Part shown: piece after piece, positions 9,800 through 17,858 of the stretch
Layout of the letters: the number at the start of each line of letters is the position of its first letter
How positions within the stretch are numbered: the first letter of the stretch is position 1
DNA from: CAWAMD01 sp963783045
GTDB lineage: Bacteria > Actinomycetota > Nitriliruptoria > Nitriliruptorales > Nitriliruptoraceae
Assembly: GCA_963783045.1 (NCBI GenBank)
Contig: CAWAMD010000010.1
Location: 1 to 53,568, forward strand
DNA length: 53,568 bases
Direction of reading: 5' to 3'
Program-made: the position numbers and the translations under genes
The notes under the pieces: generated by a model
Seen by the model: only the letters and a program-made list of their open reading frames with translations
Databases searched by the model: none
What the model was told of the DNA's origin: nothing

Positions 9800-10381
9800 A
9801 TGCCGACCATGCCACTGCTGCTGCTCGCCTTCATCGTCGTTCCGCTGGTCGAGCTCGCCGTGATCAGCCAGGTGGGCGCGGCCATCGGCTTCTGGCCGAC
9901 CCTCGCGCTGCTGCTCGTCGACTCCCTGGCGGGGGCCGTGCTCGTCCGCCGCGAGGGCCGCCGCGCATGGACGGCCTTCCGAGCCGCCCTCTCCGCCGGC
10001 CGCTGGCCGGGCGACGAGGTCGTCCAGGGCGCGCTCGTGCTCGTGGGCGGCGCCCTGCTGCTGACGCCGGGCTTCGTGACCGACGCGGTCGGGCTCGCCT
10101 TCGTCCTGCCGCCCACCCGGGCGCTCGTGGCGCGGCTGATCCGCGCGCGCACGGCATCCGGTGCGCGGTCCGCGACCGGACCGGGTGGTTGGACGCGCGT
10201 GGGCGGGGATGCGCCGGGCACCCGTACGGCCGGTGGCGGGCGGCGCGCCGACGGGGCGCGACATGGCACCGTTCTCGACGTCGAGGTCATCGACGTGGAG
10301 CGCGACGAGACGCCGCGCGCCCGGGACGACTCCGAGGACCGCGACACCGGACCACGCGAGCTCGGACCCCACTCGGAATAG
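9800..10381 (+). CDS. fxsA: FxsA family membrane protein
   Basis: 193 residues. ATG 9800 is preceded by GGAG at a good distance; ATG 9809 is an in-frame alternative. The N-terminal 110 residues match FxsA: MPLLLLAFIVVPLVELAVI, a second hydrophobic segment with DSLAGAVLVRREG, then GALLLTPGFVTDAVGLAFVLP. FxsA is an inner-membrane protein known in E. coli for relieving F-plasmid exclusion of phage T7; its normal role is unclear. The tail of 80 residues is hydrophilic, charged and low-complexity (DVEVIDVERDETPRARDD). A -10-like TACCAT overlaps the start, so the transcript may be leaderless or start further upstream. Confidence 0.85.
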   Translation: MPTMPLLLLAFIVVPLVELAVISQVGAAIGFWPTLALLLVDSLAGAVLVRREGRRAWTAFRAALSAGRWPGDEVVQGALVLVGGALLLTPGFVTDAVGLAFVLPPTRALVARLIRARTASGARSATGPGGWTRVGGDAPGTRTAGGGRRADGARHGTVLDVEVIDVERDETPRARDDSEDRDTGPRELGPHSE

Positions 10382-10405
10382 CCGGCGTTCAGGGGGGAGG
10401 TGACG

Positions 10406-12076
10406 ATGGGGCAGGGACTCTTCACCAGCGTGGCCCCCCCGGCGGCCCGTCCACTCCGGGCCCGCGCGCTGGTCCTGTCGCGGGTCACGGTCGCGGTCGT
10501 GACGCTCCTCGTCCTGGCACCAGGGTTGTCGTCGGGGCAGCCGAGCTCGATCACGCTCGTCGTGGCGAGCGCCGTCTACCTCGGGACCCATGTCGCGCTG
10601 CTGCGGCTGCTCGAGGATGGCGCCGCGGGGTCTCCACGGCTCGCCGGCATGTCGCTGGTGGGCGATGCGATCTGGGCCGGCATCGTCGTGTGGGCGACCG
10701 GCGGCGGACTGACACCGTTCCTGTTCGTCATGTATCTGCAGCTCGTCGCCGCCACGACGTTGGTGGGGTGGCGGCCGGCGCTCGGGCTGGCGACGCTCGA
10801 CACCGTCGCCGTCGCGGTGGGGATCGTCGTGCCGGCCGGCGTCGGGACGGGGCTGCACACCGTCTTCGGTGCCGTCCCGGTCGTCGACGGACGGCTCGCC
10901 TGGGCGGTGCAGACGGGCCCGGGCGTTGAGATCGGTCTGGCGGCGTTGAGCCTGTGGGCGATCGTGGGGTCCACTGCGCAGTTCATGATGGTCAACGAGC
11001 ACGACCTGCGCGCCTCGAACCGGGAGCTCGCGGTCCTGCGTGCCCTGACCCGGGACCTCGAGCGGAGCCTCGACCTCCAGGACGTCTGCGAGTCCCTGGC
11101 TCGCGGGGTCGTCCGCGAGCTCGGCTACCGGCGGGCGGTGTGCTGGCTCGCACACGACGGCGGCGAGCTCGAGGCGCGCGGGGCGGTCGGCTTCACCCCC
11201 GCGGGGCTGAACGTGCTGGCCGGCCTGCGGCTCACCAGCGCGGACGGGCCCGTGGCGCGTGCCGTCGAGACCCGCCAGCCCCAGCTCGTCGAGACGGCGA
11301 CGCCGCGGCCGGAGGCGCTCGCGGACGCGTTCCTCATCGACAGCGTCCTGGTGCTCGTGCCGCTGGTCTCGGAGGGACGCCTGCAGGCGTTGCTGACGGC
11401 GGAGCTACGAACCTTCCCGGGCGTGGCCCCGCGCCTCACCACCCGTGACGCGCGGGTGCTCACCACGCTGGCGGCCGAAGGCGCACTCGCCCTCGAGAAC
11501 GCCCGGCTGCACGCCGACCTGCGCGCCCTGTCGATCACGGACGCGCTGACCGGCGTCTACAACCACCGGCACTTCCAGCAGCGGCTGCAGGAGGAGCTCG
11601 ACCGGAGCGTGCGTAACGCCGTGGCGGGCCAGCCCCGCCCGGTCGCGCTGATCATGGCGGACATCGACCACTTCAAGCGGATCAACGACCGCTACGGGCA
11701 CCCGTCCGGCGACGAGGTGCTGCGCACCTTCGCCCGGCTCGTCGAGCGGGTCCTGCGCTCCTCGGACGTCGTGTGCCGCTACGGCGGTGAGGAGTTCGTC
11801 ATCATCCTGCCCGAGACCGACGCCGCGCAGGCCGAGGCGGTCGCCCAGCGTCTGCGCGAGTCGGTCGAGCGGTCGCACTTCATCGGGGCGGACGGCGCGA
11901 GCCTCGGACCCATCACGGCATCGTTCGGGGTGGCGGCGCACCACGACGGGCTGCCGTCACGCAGCGACCTCGTCCGCCGGTCCGACGAGGCGCTCTACCG
12001 CGCGAAGTCGCAGGGGCGCAACCGCGTGGTCGTCTCGCCGGTGGACGGGGCGTCGCCGGTGCACGCCCCCCTCTGA
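10406..12076 (+). CDS. Membrane-bound GAF-GGDEF diguanylate cyclase
   Basis: 556 residues from ATG 10406, which has GGGGGGAGG five bases upstream; the GTG at 10400 abuts that site and is less likely. Five or six hydrophobic segments fill residues 20-195, followed by a short coiled coil (NRELAVLRALTRDLERSLDL), a GAF-like domain (about 225-375) and a GGDEF domain. The active site is GGEEF at 460-464, and the product-inhibition I-site RSSD is at 451-454 with the usual five-residue gap. It should make cyclic di-GMP in response to a cytoplasmic GAF ligand or a membrane signal. No EAL domain is present. The gene stands alone, convergent with the FAH-family gene. Confidence 0.93.
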   Translation: MGQGLFTSVAPPAARPLRARALVLSRVTVAVVTLLVLAPGLSSGQPSSITLVVASAVYLGTHVALLRLLEDGAAGSPRLAGMSLVGDAIWAGIVVWATGGGLTPFLFVMYLQLVAATTLVGWRPALGLATLDTVAVAVGIVVPAGVGTGLHTVFGAVPVVDGRLAWAVQTGPGVEIGLAALSLWAIVGSTAQFMMVNEHDLRASNRELAVLRALTRDLERSLDLQDVCESLARGVVRELGYRRAVCWLAHDGGELEARGAVGFTPAGLNVLAGLRLTSADGPVARAVETRQPQLVETATPRPEALADAFLIDSVLVLVPLVSEGRLQALLTAELRTFPGVAPRLTTRDARVLTTLAAEGALALENARLHADLRALSITDALTGVYNHRHFQQRLQEELDRSVRNAVAGQPRPVALIMADIDHFKRINDRYGHPSGDEVLRTFARLVERVLRSSDVVCRYGGEEFVIILPETDAAQAEAVAQRLRESVERSHFIGADGASLGPITASFGVAAHHDGLPSRSDLVRRSDEALYRAKSQGRNRVVVSPVDGASPVHAPL

Positions 12077-12094
12077 CCCACCGGCCCCGGTCGC

Positions 12095-12173
12095 GCACTA
12101 GTGCGTTCGTGTACGCGTGCGTGCCGCAACGCACTAGTGCGTTCGTGTACGCGTGCGTGCTGCAACGCACTAG
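12095..12173. repeat. 36-bp tandem repeat (2.2 copies) that forms a long hairpin
   Basis: Two 36-bp units (12095-12130 and 12131-12166) differ at one position and are followed by a 7-bp partial third copy. Each unit opens with the palindrome GCACTAGTGC. The 13 bases at 12095-12107 are the exact reverse complement of 12128-12140, giving a 13-bp stem with a 20-nt loop. It lies between two convergent genes, where a bidirectional terminator is expected. The last partial copy supplies the TAG stop of the FAH-family gene (complement of 12170-12172). Confidence 0.85.
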
Positions 12174-13159
12174 CGCGGCGCGGGGCGAGGGTGGCCGACG
12201 ACGTTCGTGAGCGTCCCGATCCCGGGCGCGTGGAGGGCGATCGTCTCGCCGGGCCGCAGCATCCGCCCGTGCTCGAGCCCGCAGCCCCCGGCGACGGTCC
12301 CGGACCCGAGCACGTCGCCCGGGTAGACGTCCTCGTCGCGGCTGGCCCACGCGAGCATCTGCGCGAAGGACCAGTGCATGTCCGCGGTGGTCGTGTCGGT
12401 GACCGTCTCGCCGTCGATCGTCGCGGTGACCCGCAGCTCGGTGACGTCGAGCTCGTCGGCGGTGACGAGGGTCGGTCCGAGCACGGTCGCGAAGTCCTTC
12501 GACTTCGTCGGTCCGAGCCCGACGGCCATCTCGCGGCGCTGGAGGTCGCGGGCCGAGATGTCGTTCAGGATCGTGAACCCGAAGAGGTGCGCCGCGGCCT
12601 CCTCCTCGTCGAGGTCCCGACCGCCGCGTCCGACGACCGCGGCGAGCTCCAGCTCGTAGTCGAGCTCGTCGGTGAACGACGGCCAGGGGACCACCTCACC
12701 GGGGCCGAGGATGGCGCGGTGGTTGCTCTTGTAGGACACGGGGAACTCGTACCAGGGCTCGGGGATGTCGCCGCCCCGGCGCGCGAAGCCGGCGCGGACG
12801 TGCTCCTCGAAGGCGTAGAAGTCGCGGACCGTCGCCGGCGCCGGGATGGGCGCGAGCAGCCGGACCTCGTCGACGGTCGGCCCGACCTCGGTGACCCACC
12901 GGCCGGCCACCATGCCGCCGTCCGCGGCCTCGAGGAGGTCCTCGACGAGGCGCCAGACCTCGGGGCCGGCCGCCACGACGTCGATGAGCCGCGGCGGCAG
13001 CCAGGCGCCGACGAGGGCGGCGGCCGCCTGCAGGTCGACGATGCGCTCGCCGCCGGTCACGGGGTCCGCCACGAGGCCCCCGGCACGGCCGTGCGCGTCG
13101 AGCCGGTACGAGGTGCCGGACTGCGGCGCGTCGGGCGGGAGGTAGGTGACCAGGCGCAC
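12170..13159 (-). CDS. Fumarylacetoacetate hydrolase (FAH) family protein
   Basis: 329 residues from GTG 13159, with GAGGAG six bases upstream. FAH-fold signatures include VRDFYAFEEHVRAG, PVSYKSNH, DELDYELELAAVVGRGGRDL (metal-ligand Glu residues), GFTILNDISARDLQRREM, KSKDFATVLGPTLVT and GDVLGSGTVAGGCGLEHGR. The length and the DFYAFEEHV region fit the subgroup that includes fumarylacetoacetases of homogentisate degradation, but acylpyruvate hydrolases and other beta-diketone C-C hydrolases share these features. No homogentisate dioxygenase is nearby, so the substrate is not assigned. The stop codon lies within the tandem repeat downstream. Confidence 0.88.
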   Translation of the reverse strand: MRLVTYLPPDAPQSGTSYRLDAHGRAGGLVADPVTGGERIVDLQAAAALVGAWLPPRLIDVVAAGPEVWRLVEDLLEAADGGMVAGRWVTEVGPTVDEVRLLAPIPAPATVRDFYAFEEHVRAGFARRGGDIPEPWYEFPVSYKSNHRAILGPGEVVPWPSFTDELDYELELAAVVGRGGRDLDEEEAAAHLFGFTILNDISARDLQRREMAVGLGPTKSKDFATVLGPTLVTADELDVTELRVTATIDGETVTDTTTADMHWSFAQMLAWASRDEDVYPGDVLGSGTVAGGCGLEHGRMLRPGETIALHAPGIGTLTNVVGHPRPAPR

Positions 13160-13539
13160 GGGCGCTCCTCGTGGGTCGGGGCCGGGGGTCGAGTCGGGGC
13201 CGGGCTCGAGTCGGGGCCGGGGTCGAGTCGGGGCCGGGGTCGAGTGGGGGCCGGGACCTCTTCCTAGCAGGCCCGCCGCGCCTCCTGCGGCCTGGTCGTG
13301 GGTTCGTTCCGTCCGGAACGTCCGGATGGAGCGCACGCTGAACGGGCTGAGACCCCGTGCTGGCGCCCAGGGTCGGGTTGCCGTGCGATCGCCGCGCGCT
13401 GGTAGCGTCCGCCGGGCGGGGCTCTGCGACCGTCCCCGGTCACGAGTCGTCGGTGCGCCACCTCTCCTGCGCGCCGGCGAGTCACCGTTCCCGGCCCCGC
13501 CCCCGACGATCCCCGAAGCCCCCGTGGAGGTGCCGCGCC
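13160..13539. other. Intergenic region between divergent FAH-like gene and ccr
   Basis: No gene is visible in 380 bp. Five copies (one partial) of a 17-bp unit close to TCGGGGCCGGGGTCGAG occupy 13176-13255. A short perfect inverted repeat, CGTTCCG-TC-CGGAACG, lies at 13305-13320 and could be an operator or small hairpin. A -10-like TAGCGT at 13403-13408 with a TTGCCG at 13378-13383 (19 bp gap) is a weak promoter candidate for ccr, giving a leader of about 130 nt. Confidence 0.5.
13176..13255. repeat. 17-bp GC-rich tandem repeats
   Basis: Units at 13176-13193 (18 bp variant), 13194-13210, 13211-13227, 13228-13244 and a partial copy to 13255, consensus TCGGGGCCGGGGTCGAG. They lie just upstream of the ribosome binding site of the FAH-like gene. 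Copy number is likely to vary between strains. Confidence 0.8.
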
Positions 13540-14880
13540 GTGACGATGGATGCGATCCGAGAGGCCATCGAACAGGGAGCCGACAGCGAGACCCTGGCCA
13601 ACATCGAGCTGCCCGAGACCATGCGTGCCGCCGTCGTGCGCAAGTCCGAGGCCGACATGTTCAAGGGCATGGACTCGCGGGACAAGGACCCGCGCGAGAG
13701 CCTCCACATCGACGAGGTCCCGATCCCGCCGCTCGGCCCGGGCGAGGTGCTGATCGCCCCGATGGCCTCGGCGCTCAACTACAACACCGTGTGGACCTCG
13801 ATCTTCGAGCCGCTGCCGACCTTCAAGTTCCTCGAGAAGTTCGGCCGCGAGTCCGACCTCGGCAAGCGCCACGACCTCGACTACCACATCGTCGGCTCCG
13901 ACGCGGCCGCCGTCGTGCTGCGCACCGGCCCGGGCGTGCACCGCTGGAAGCCCGGCGACCGGGTCACCGTCCACTGCAACTACGTGGACATGGAGGCCCC
14001 GCAGGGCCACGAGGACTCGATGATCGACCCGGACCAGCGCATCTGGGCCTTCGAGACCAACTTCGGCGGGATGGCCGAGATCTCCATGGTCAAGGCCAAC
14101 CAGCTCATGCCGATGCCCGACCACCTCACCTGGGAGGAGGCCGCCTCCCTCGGGCTCGTCATGGCCACGAGCTACCGGATGCTCGTGGGCGAGAACGAGG
14201 CCCGGATGAAGCAGGGCGACATCGTCCTGATCTGGGGCGCGACGGGCGGCCTCGGTGGCTTCGCAACGCAGTTCGTCCAGAACGGCGGCGGCATCCCGGT
14301 GTGCGTCGTGTCGTCCGAGGACAAGGAGCAGCTGCTCCGCGAGATCGGGGTCGAGCACATCATCAACCGCAAGAAGGAGGGCTACCAGTTCTGGACCGAG
14401 GACGGGCAGCCCGACTACGGCGAGTACCGCCGCTTCGGCAAGCGGATCCGCGAGATGGTCGGTGACGACCCGGACATCGTCTTCGAGCACCCGGGGCGCG
14501 CGACCTTCGGCGCATCCGTCTTCGTCGTGAAGAAGGGCGGGGTCGTGGTCACCTGCGCCTCGACGACGGGCTACATGCACGAGTACGACAACCGCTACCT
14601 GTGGATGAACCTGAAGCGCATCCTCGGCTCGCACTTCGCGAACTACAACGAGGCCTGGCAGGCCAACCGCCTCGTCGACCTCGGGATGATCCACCCGATC
14701 CTGTCGAAGACGTTCCCGCTCGACCAGGCGGCCGACGGCGTCTACGAGATGCACCACAACAAGCACACGGGCAAGATCGGCATCCTCGTGAACGCCGAGA
14801 AGGAAGGCGAGGGCGTCCGCAACACCGAGATGCGGGAGCGCCACCTCGCCGACATCGAGAAGTTCAAGAAGCTGACCTGA
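13540..14880 (+). CDS. ccr: Crotonyl-CoA carboxylase/reductase
   Basis: 446 residues from GTG 13540, with GGAGG nine bases upstream, the normal length for CCR. The medium-chain dehydrogenase fold is clear: GEVLIAPMASALNYNTVW, HIVGSDAAAVVLRTG, GDRVTVHCNY, GATGGLGGFATQFVQNGG (NADPH site), and the CCR-type regions FETNFGGMAEISMVKA and ATFGASVFVVKKGGVVVTCASTTGY. The enzyme reductively carboxylates crotonyl-CoA to ethylmalonyl-CoA with CO2 and NADPH, the key step of the ethylmalonyl-CoA pathway for C2 assimilation; it also supplies polyketide extender units. No other gene of that pathway is adjacent, so it is likely transcribed alone. Confidence 0.93.
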   Translation: MTMDAIREAIEQGADSETLANIELPETMRAAVVRKSEADMFKGMDSRDKDPRESLHIDEVPIPPLGPGEVLIAPMASALNYNTVWTSIFEPLPTFKFLEKFGRESDLGKRHDLDYHIVGSDAAAVVLRTGPGVHRWKPGDRVTVHCNYVDMEAPQGHEDSMIDPDQRIWAFETNFGGMAEISMVKANQLMPMPDHLTWEEAASLGLVMATSYRMLVGENEARMKQGDIVLIWGATGGLGGFATQFVQNGGGIPVCVVSSEDKEQLLREIGVEHIINRKKEGYQFWTEDGQPDYGEYRRFGKRIREMVGDDPDIVFEHPGRATFGASVFVVKKGGVVVTCASTTGYMHEYDNRYLWMNLKRILGSHFANYNEAWQANRLVDLGMIHPILSKTFPLDQAADGVYEMHHNKHTGKIGILVNAEKEGEGVRNTEMRERHLADIEKFKKLT

Positions 14881-14891
14881 TCCTCGCCGGT

Positions 14892-14995
14892 GCGGTCTCC
14901 CGGACACCGTGGCGTCTCGCGGTTTCCGGGGGCGCACCGGTCGCTGGCCGCCGCGGTCTGCCGGGAACCGTGACGTCTCGCGGTTCCCGGGGCGC
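14892..14995. terminator. Duplicated imperfect hairpin between convergent genes
   Basis: Two copies of a roughly 43-bp sequence (14892-14935 and 14953-14995) each form a hairpin; in the second, CGGGAACCG pairs with CGGTTCCCG. They fill the gap between the stops of ccr and the convergent membrane protein, so a bidirectional terminator is the simplest role. There is no T-run. Confidence 0.6.
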
Positions 14996-15003
14996 GCGGG
15001 GCG

Positions 15004-15933
15004 TCAGTAGCGCAGCGGGGGCAGGACCGTGAGCAGCGTCGGGTAGATCGCGACGATGAGCAGCAGGCTCGGGACCGCCCACGCGTGACCGCGGGCCTCG
15101 ATGAGCGCGGCGACGGCGAAGACCATGCCGCCGGCCAGCGCGCCTGAGTACAGCCCGAAGAGCAGGTCGCCGCGGAAGAAGCCGCCGGCGGCCAGGATGT
15201 CCATGAGCAGGGCCACGATCGCGGGCGCGATCAGGGTGGTCCGCGACGTGGAGACCTGGGGCGGGATCAGCCGGTCGGCGAGCAGGACGATCGCCACGAG
15301 GCCGGCGACGTGCAGCATGACGCTGAGCCAGCCCACCGAGCCGGCGAGCGCGGCCAGCAGCCCGAGCAGCAGCGCCACCCCGGCAGCCGCCATCCCGAAG
15401 GTGCGTAGCCCCTCGACGACCGACATCTCGTGCTGCCGGAACGCGTCCCGTGCACGGGTGACGAGGAAGCCGAAGAGGATCGTCGACCCGAGCGCCAGCG
15501 CGGCCACGCGCAGGAACGTCACGGCGAGGTCCAGCGCGGCCGACGGGGCGGACTGCGGCAGCAGGATCGCCGGCGTGGCGGTGCCGGTCATCCCGAAGCG
15601 GCCGAGCAGGGCCTCGAGCACCGAGCCGTACACGAGCCCGTGCACGAGCGCGACGACGATCACCGGGATGCCGAGGAGCACGCCGGTGCCGAGCGCCCCC
15701 CGGGCGCCCGTCAGGCCGTACGCCTCCGCGCCCTGGTCCCGGTAGCGGGCGAGCAGGTAGGGGACGAGCGCGGTCAGGGCCAGCAGCCAGGCGATCTCGA
15801 TCAGCTGGCTGACGACGCCCGTGCGGGGGTAGAACGGCAGGCGCACGAGCAGGTCGTGCACGATGGGTCCGAACACGGCGACGGCACCAGCCAGGATGAA
15901 GTCGCTCCTGGCATCCTCGGGATTCATCCACAT
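15004..15933 (-). CDS. Polytopic membrane protein of unknown function
   Basis: 309 residues from ATG 15933; ATG 15927 (MNPEDAR) is an alternative. About eight hydrophobic segments are visible, starting with DFILAGAVAVFGPIVHDLLV, and only short polar loops separate them. The second loop contains YRDQGAEAYGLTGARGALG, which faintly resembles the region between helices in CPBP (CAAX protease and bacteriocin-processing) proteins, but the paired Glu/His motifs of that family are not evident. I do not assign a function. It is convergent with ccr and divergent from cinA, with about 107 bp between the two starts. Confidence 0.8.
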   Translation of the reverse strand: MWMNPEDARSDFILAGAVAVFGPIVHDLLVRLPFYPRTGVVSQLIEIAWLLALTALVPYLLARYRDQGAEAYGLTGARGALGTGVLLGIPVIVVALVHGLVYGSVLEALLGRFGMTGTATPAILLPQSAPSAALDLAVTFLRVAALALGSTILFGFLVTRARDAFRQHEMSVVEGLRTFGMAAAGVALLLGLLAALAGSVGWLSVMLHVAGLVAIVLLADRLIPPQVSTSRTTLIAPAIVALLMDILAAGGFFRGDLLFGLYSGALAGGMVFAVAALIEARGHAWAVPSLLLIVAIYPTLLTVLPPLRY

Positions 15934-16040
15934 GCGGCGGACGGTAGCAGGAGCCCGGCTGGCCGCCGGCGACGCCCGGCGGTGAGTGGGCGGGCTGGCC
16001 GACGATATCCTGCGTCGCCGGACGGGAGGACCACCACCGC

Positions 16041-16931
16041 ATGCTCGAGGCCTCGATCGTCGTCATCGGCGACGAGATCCTGGGCGGCTTCGTCCAGGAC
16101 ACGAACTCCGGCTGGCTGGCGGAGCGGCTCCGCCTGCACGGCGTCCCGCTGAGCTGGCTCCATACGGTGCCGGACTCCTTCGACGCCATCGACGAGGCGC
16201 TGCAGACCGAGCTCGCCCGCGCCCGTCCCCGGCTGGTCATCACGACCGGCGGTATCGGCTCCACGCCCGACGACGTCACCTACGAGGCGCTCGCGGCCAG
16301 CCTCGAGCGCGAGCTGGTCCTCTCGCCGGTCATCTCGGACCGGATCGAGGCCGCGCTGGACTGGACACGTGAGCAGGGCGTCGAGGTCGACGGCGAGTTC
16401 ACCCGGCACATGATGCGGATGGCGCGGATCCCTCGAGGGGCCACGCTGCTGCGCGAGCACCGCGGCTGGGCCCCCGGCGTGCGCATCGACGTCGACGGTG
16501 GCGTCGACGCCGACGCGGGCGCCACGATCGTGGTCCTGCCCGGCGTGCCGTCCCAGCTGCGCTCGATCGTGCGCGACGCCGTGGAGCCGGATCTGCTCGA
16601 GGGACGCAACGAAGCCCACGCGGTCGCCGAGATCACCCATTCCTTCCCGGAGTCGGCGCTCAACCTCTGCTTCGCGAAGGTGCTCGAGCGGTGGCCGGAC
16701 GTGAAGCTCGGCTCCTACCCGGGGCTGCCGATGCTCGTCCGGCTCATGGGCCCCACGGACAGCGTCGAGGTGGCGCGCCGGTACGTCGCCGACTACGTCG
16801 AGAACCTCGAGGCGGATCCAGCCGGCGCGCGGCTGGCCCGGGCCTGGTCGGCGCGGTTCGGCGCGTCCGAGGACGCCCGCGCCGCGGACGAGGCCGCAGC
16901 GGAAGAGCGCGACGAGGAGGCCGGCGCATGA
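16041..16931 (+). CDS. cinA: CinA-like molybdopterin-binding domain protein
   Basis: 296 residues from ATG 16041. The N-terminal 170 residues are a MoCF_biosynth fold: ASIVVIGDEILGGFVQDTNSGWLAERL and VITTGGIGSTPDDVTYEALA, then PGVPSQLRSIV. The C-terminal part (SALNLCFAKVLERWPDVKLGSYPG) is typical of the CinA KH-like segment. The pyridine-nucleotide deamidase (PncC) domain of full-length CinA is absent, so this is a short form. Related proteins act on nucleotide pyrophosphates or ADP-ribose; substrate here is unknown. The tail is Ala/Glu-rich. It overlaps the Mca-like gene by ATGA, so the two are almost surely translated together. Confidence 0.88.
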   Translation: MLEASIVVIGDEILGGFVQDTNSGWLAERLRLHGVPLSWLHTVPDSFDAIDEALQTELARARPRLVITTGGIGSTPDDVTYEALAASLERELVLSPVISDRIEAALDWTREQGVEVDGEFTRHMMRMARIPRGATLLREHRGWAPGVRIDVDGGVDADAGATIVVLPGVPSQLRSIVRDAVEPDLLEGRNEAHAVAEITHSFPESALNLCFAKVLERWPDVKLGSYPGLPMLVRLMGPTDSVEVARRYVADYVENLEADPAGARLARAWSARFGASEDARAADEAAAEERDEEAGA

Positions 16932-17807
16932 GCGAACGTCCCCGGCTGCTGTTCGTCCACGCCCATCCGGACGACGAGTCGTCCAAAGGCGCGGCGACGG
17001 CGGCACGGTATGTCGACGAGGGTGCCGAGGTGGTTCTCGTGACCTGCACCGGTGGCGAGGCGGGAGAGGTGCTCAACCCGAAGGCCGACCACGTTCCGCC
17101 GGAGGAGATGACCTTCGTCCGTCAGGCCGAGCTCGCCGCCGCCACGAAGATCGTCGGCTTCACCCGCACGCACCAGCTCGGTTACCAGGACTCCGGCTAC
17201 CACGAGGATCCGTCGGGCATCCCGGAGGGCAGCTTCGCACGGCTCAACGTCGACGATCCGGCCGGGGCGCTCGCCGGGGTGCTGCGTGCCGAGCGGCCGC
17301 ACGTCGTCGTCACCTACCCGCAGGACGGCGGCTACCCGCACCCCGACCACATCATGGTCCACGAGGTGACGATGCGGGCCCTCGAGCTCGCCGCGGACCC
17401 GACGTTCGCTCCGGACGCCGGCGAGTCCCTGGACGACCCCGAAGGTCTACGCCTGCACGGCATTCGCCCGCGAGAAGGTGCTCGCGCTGCACCATGCCAT
17501 GCTCGACGCCGGCACCGAGAGCCCCTTCGAAGGCTGGATGGAGCGCCACGCCGAGCGCGAGAGCCAGCAGATCGGTGCCCGCATCGACGTCGGTGCGACG
17601 CTGGACCGGCGCGACGACGCCCTGCGGGCACACGTGACACAGGTCGACCCGGACGGCTTCTGGTTCGCGGTGCCCCGGGACCTCGAGCGGCGCGTGTTCC
17701 CCTACGAGAGCTTCGTCGCCATCCGCCGCGACGCCCCCGACGACGTGGTTGAGGACGACCTCTTCGCCGGCCTCGAGGTCGACCGTCCCGACGCCGGGCA
17801 CCGCTGA
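16928..17807 (+). CDS. mca: Mycothiol S-conjugate amidase (Mca/MshB family), one frame break
   Basis: Starts at ATG 16928, overlapping the cinA stop. AHPDDE at residues 12-17 and HPDH further on are the zinc-binding signatures of the PIG-L/LmbE family, and GGEAGEVLNP and KVYACTAFAREKVLALH fit the Mca/MshB branch. The frame breaks at 17437-17440 (CCCC where CCC is expected): removing one C gives DDPKVYAC and the frame then runs to 17807, for about 292 residues, the normal Mca length. The enzyme cleaves mycothiol S-conjugates to a mercapturic acid and GlcN-Ins; MshB deacetylates GlcNAc-Ins. The C-terminal region favours Mca over MshB. Mycothiol is specific to Actinomycetota. Confidence 0.85.
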
Positions 17808-17858
17808 GCCACGCGGGCCCACCCCCGCGCGACACCGTCCGGCTCAGAGGGACGGCTC

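Noticed and set aside
12095..12173. Repeat considered as a small CRISPR array.
   Set aside because: Units are directly adjacent with no spacers, and there are only two full copies.
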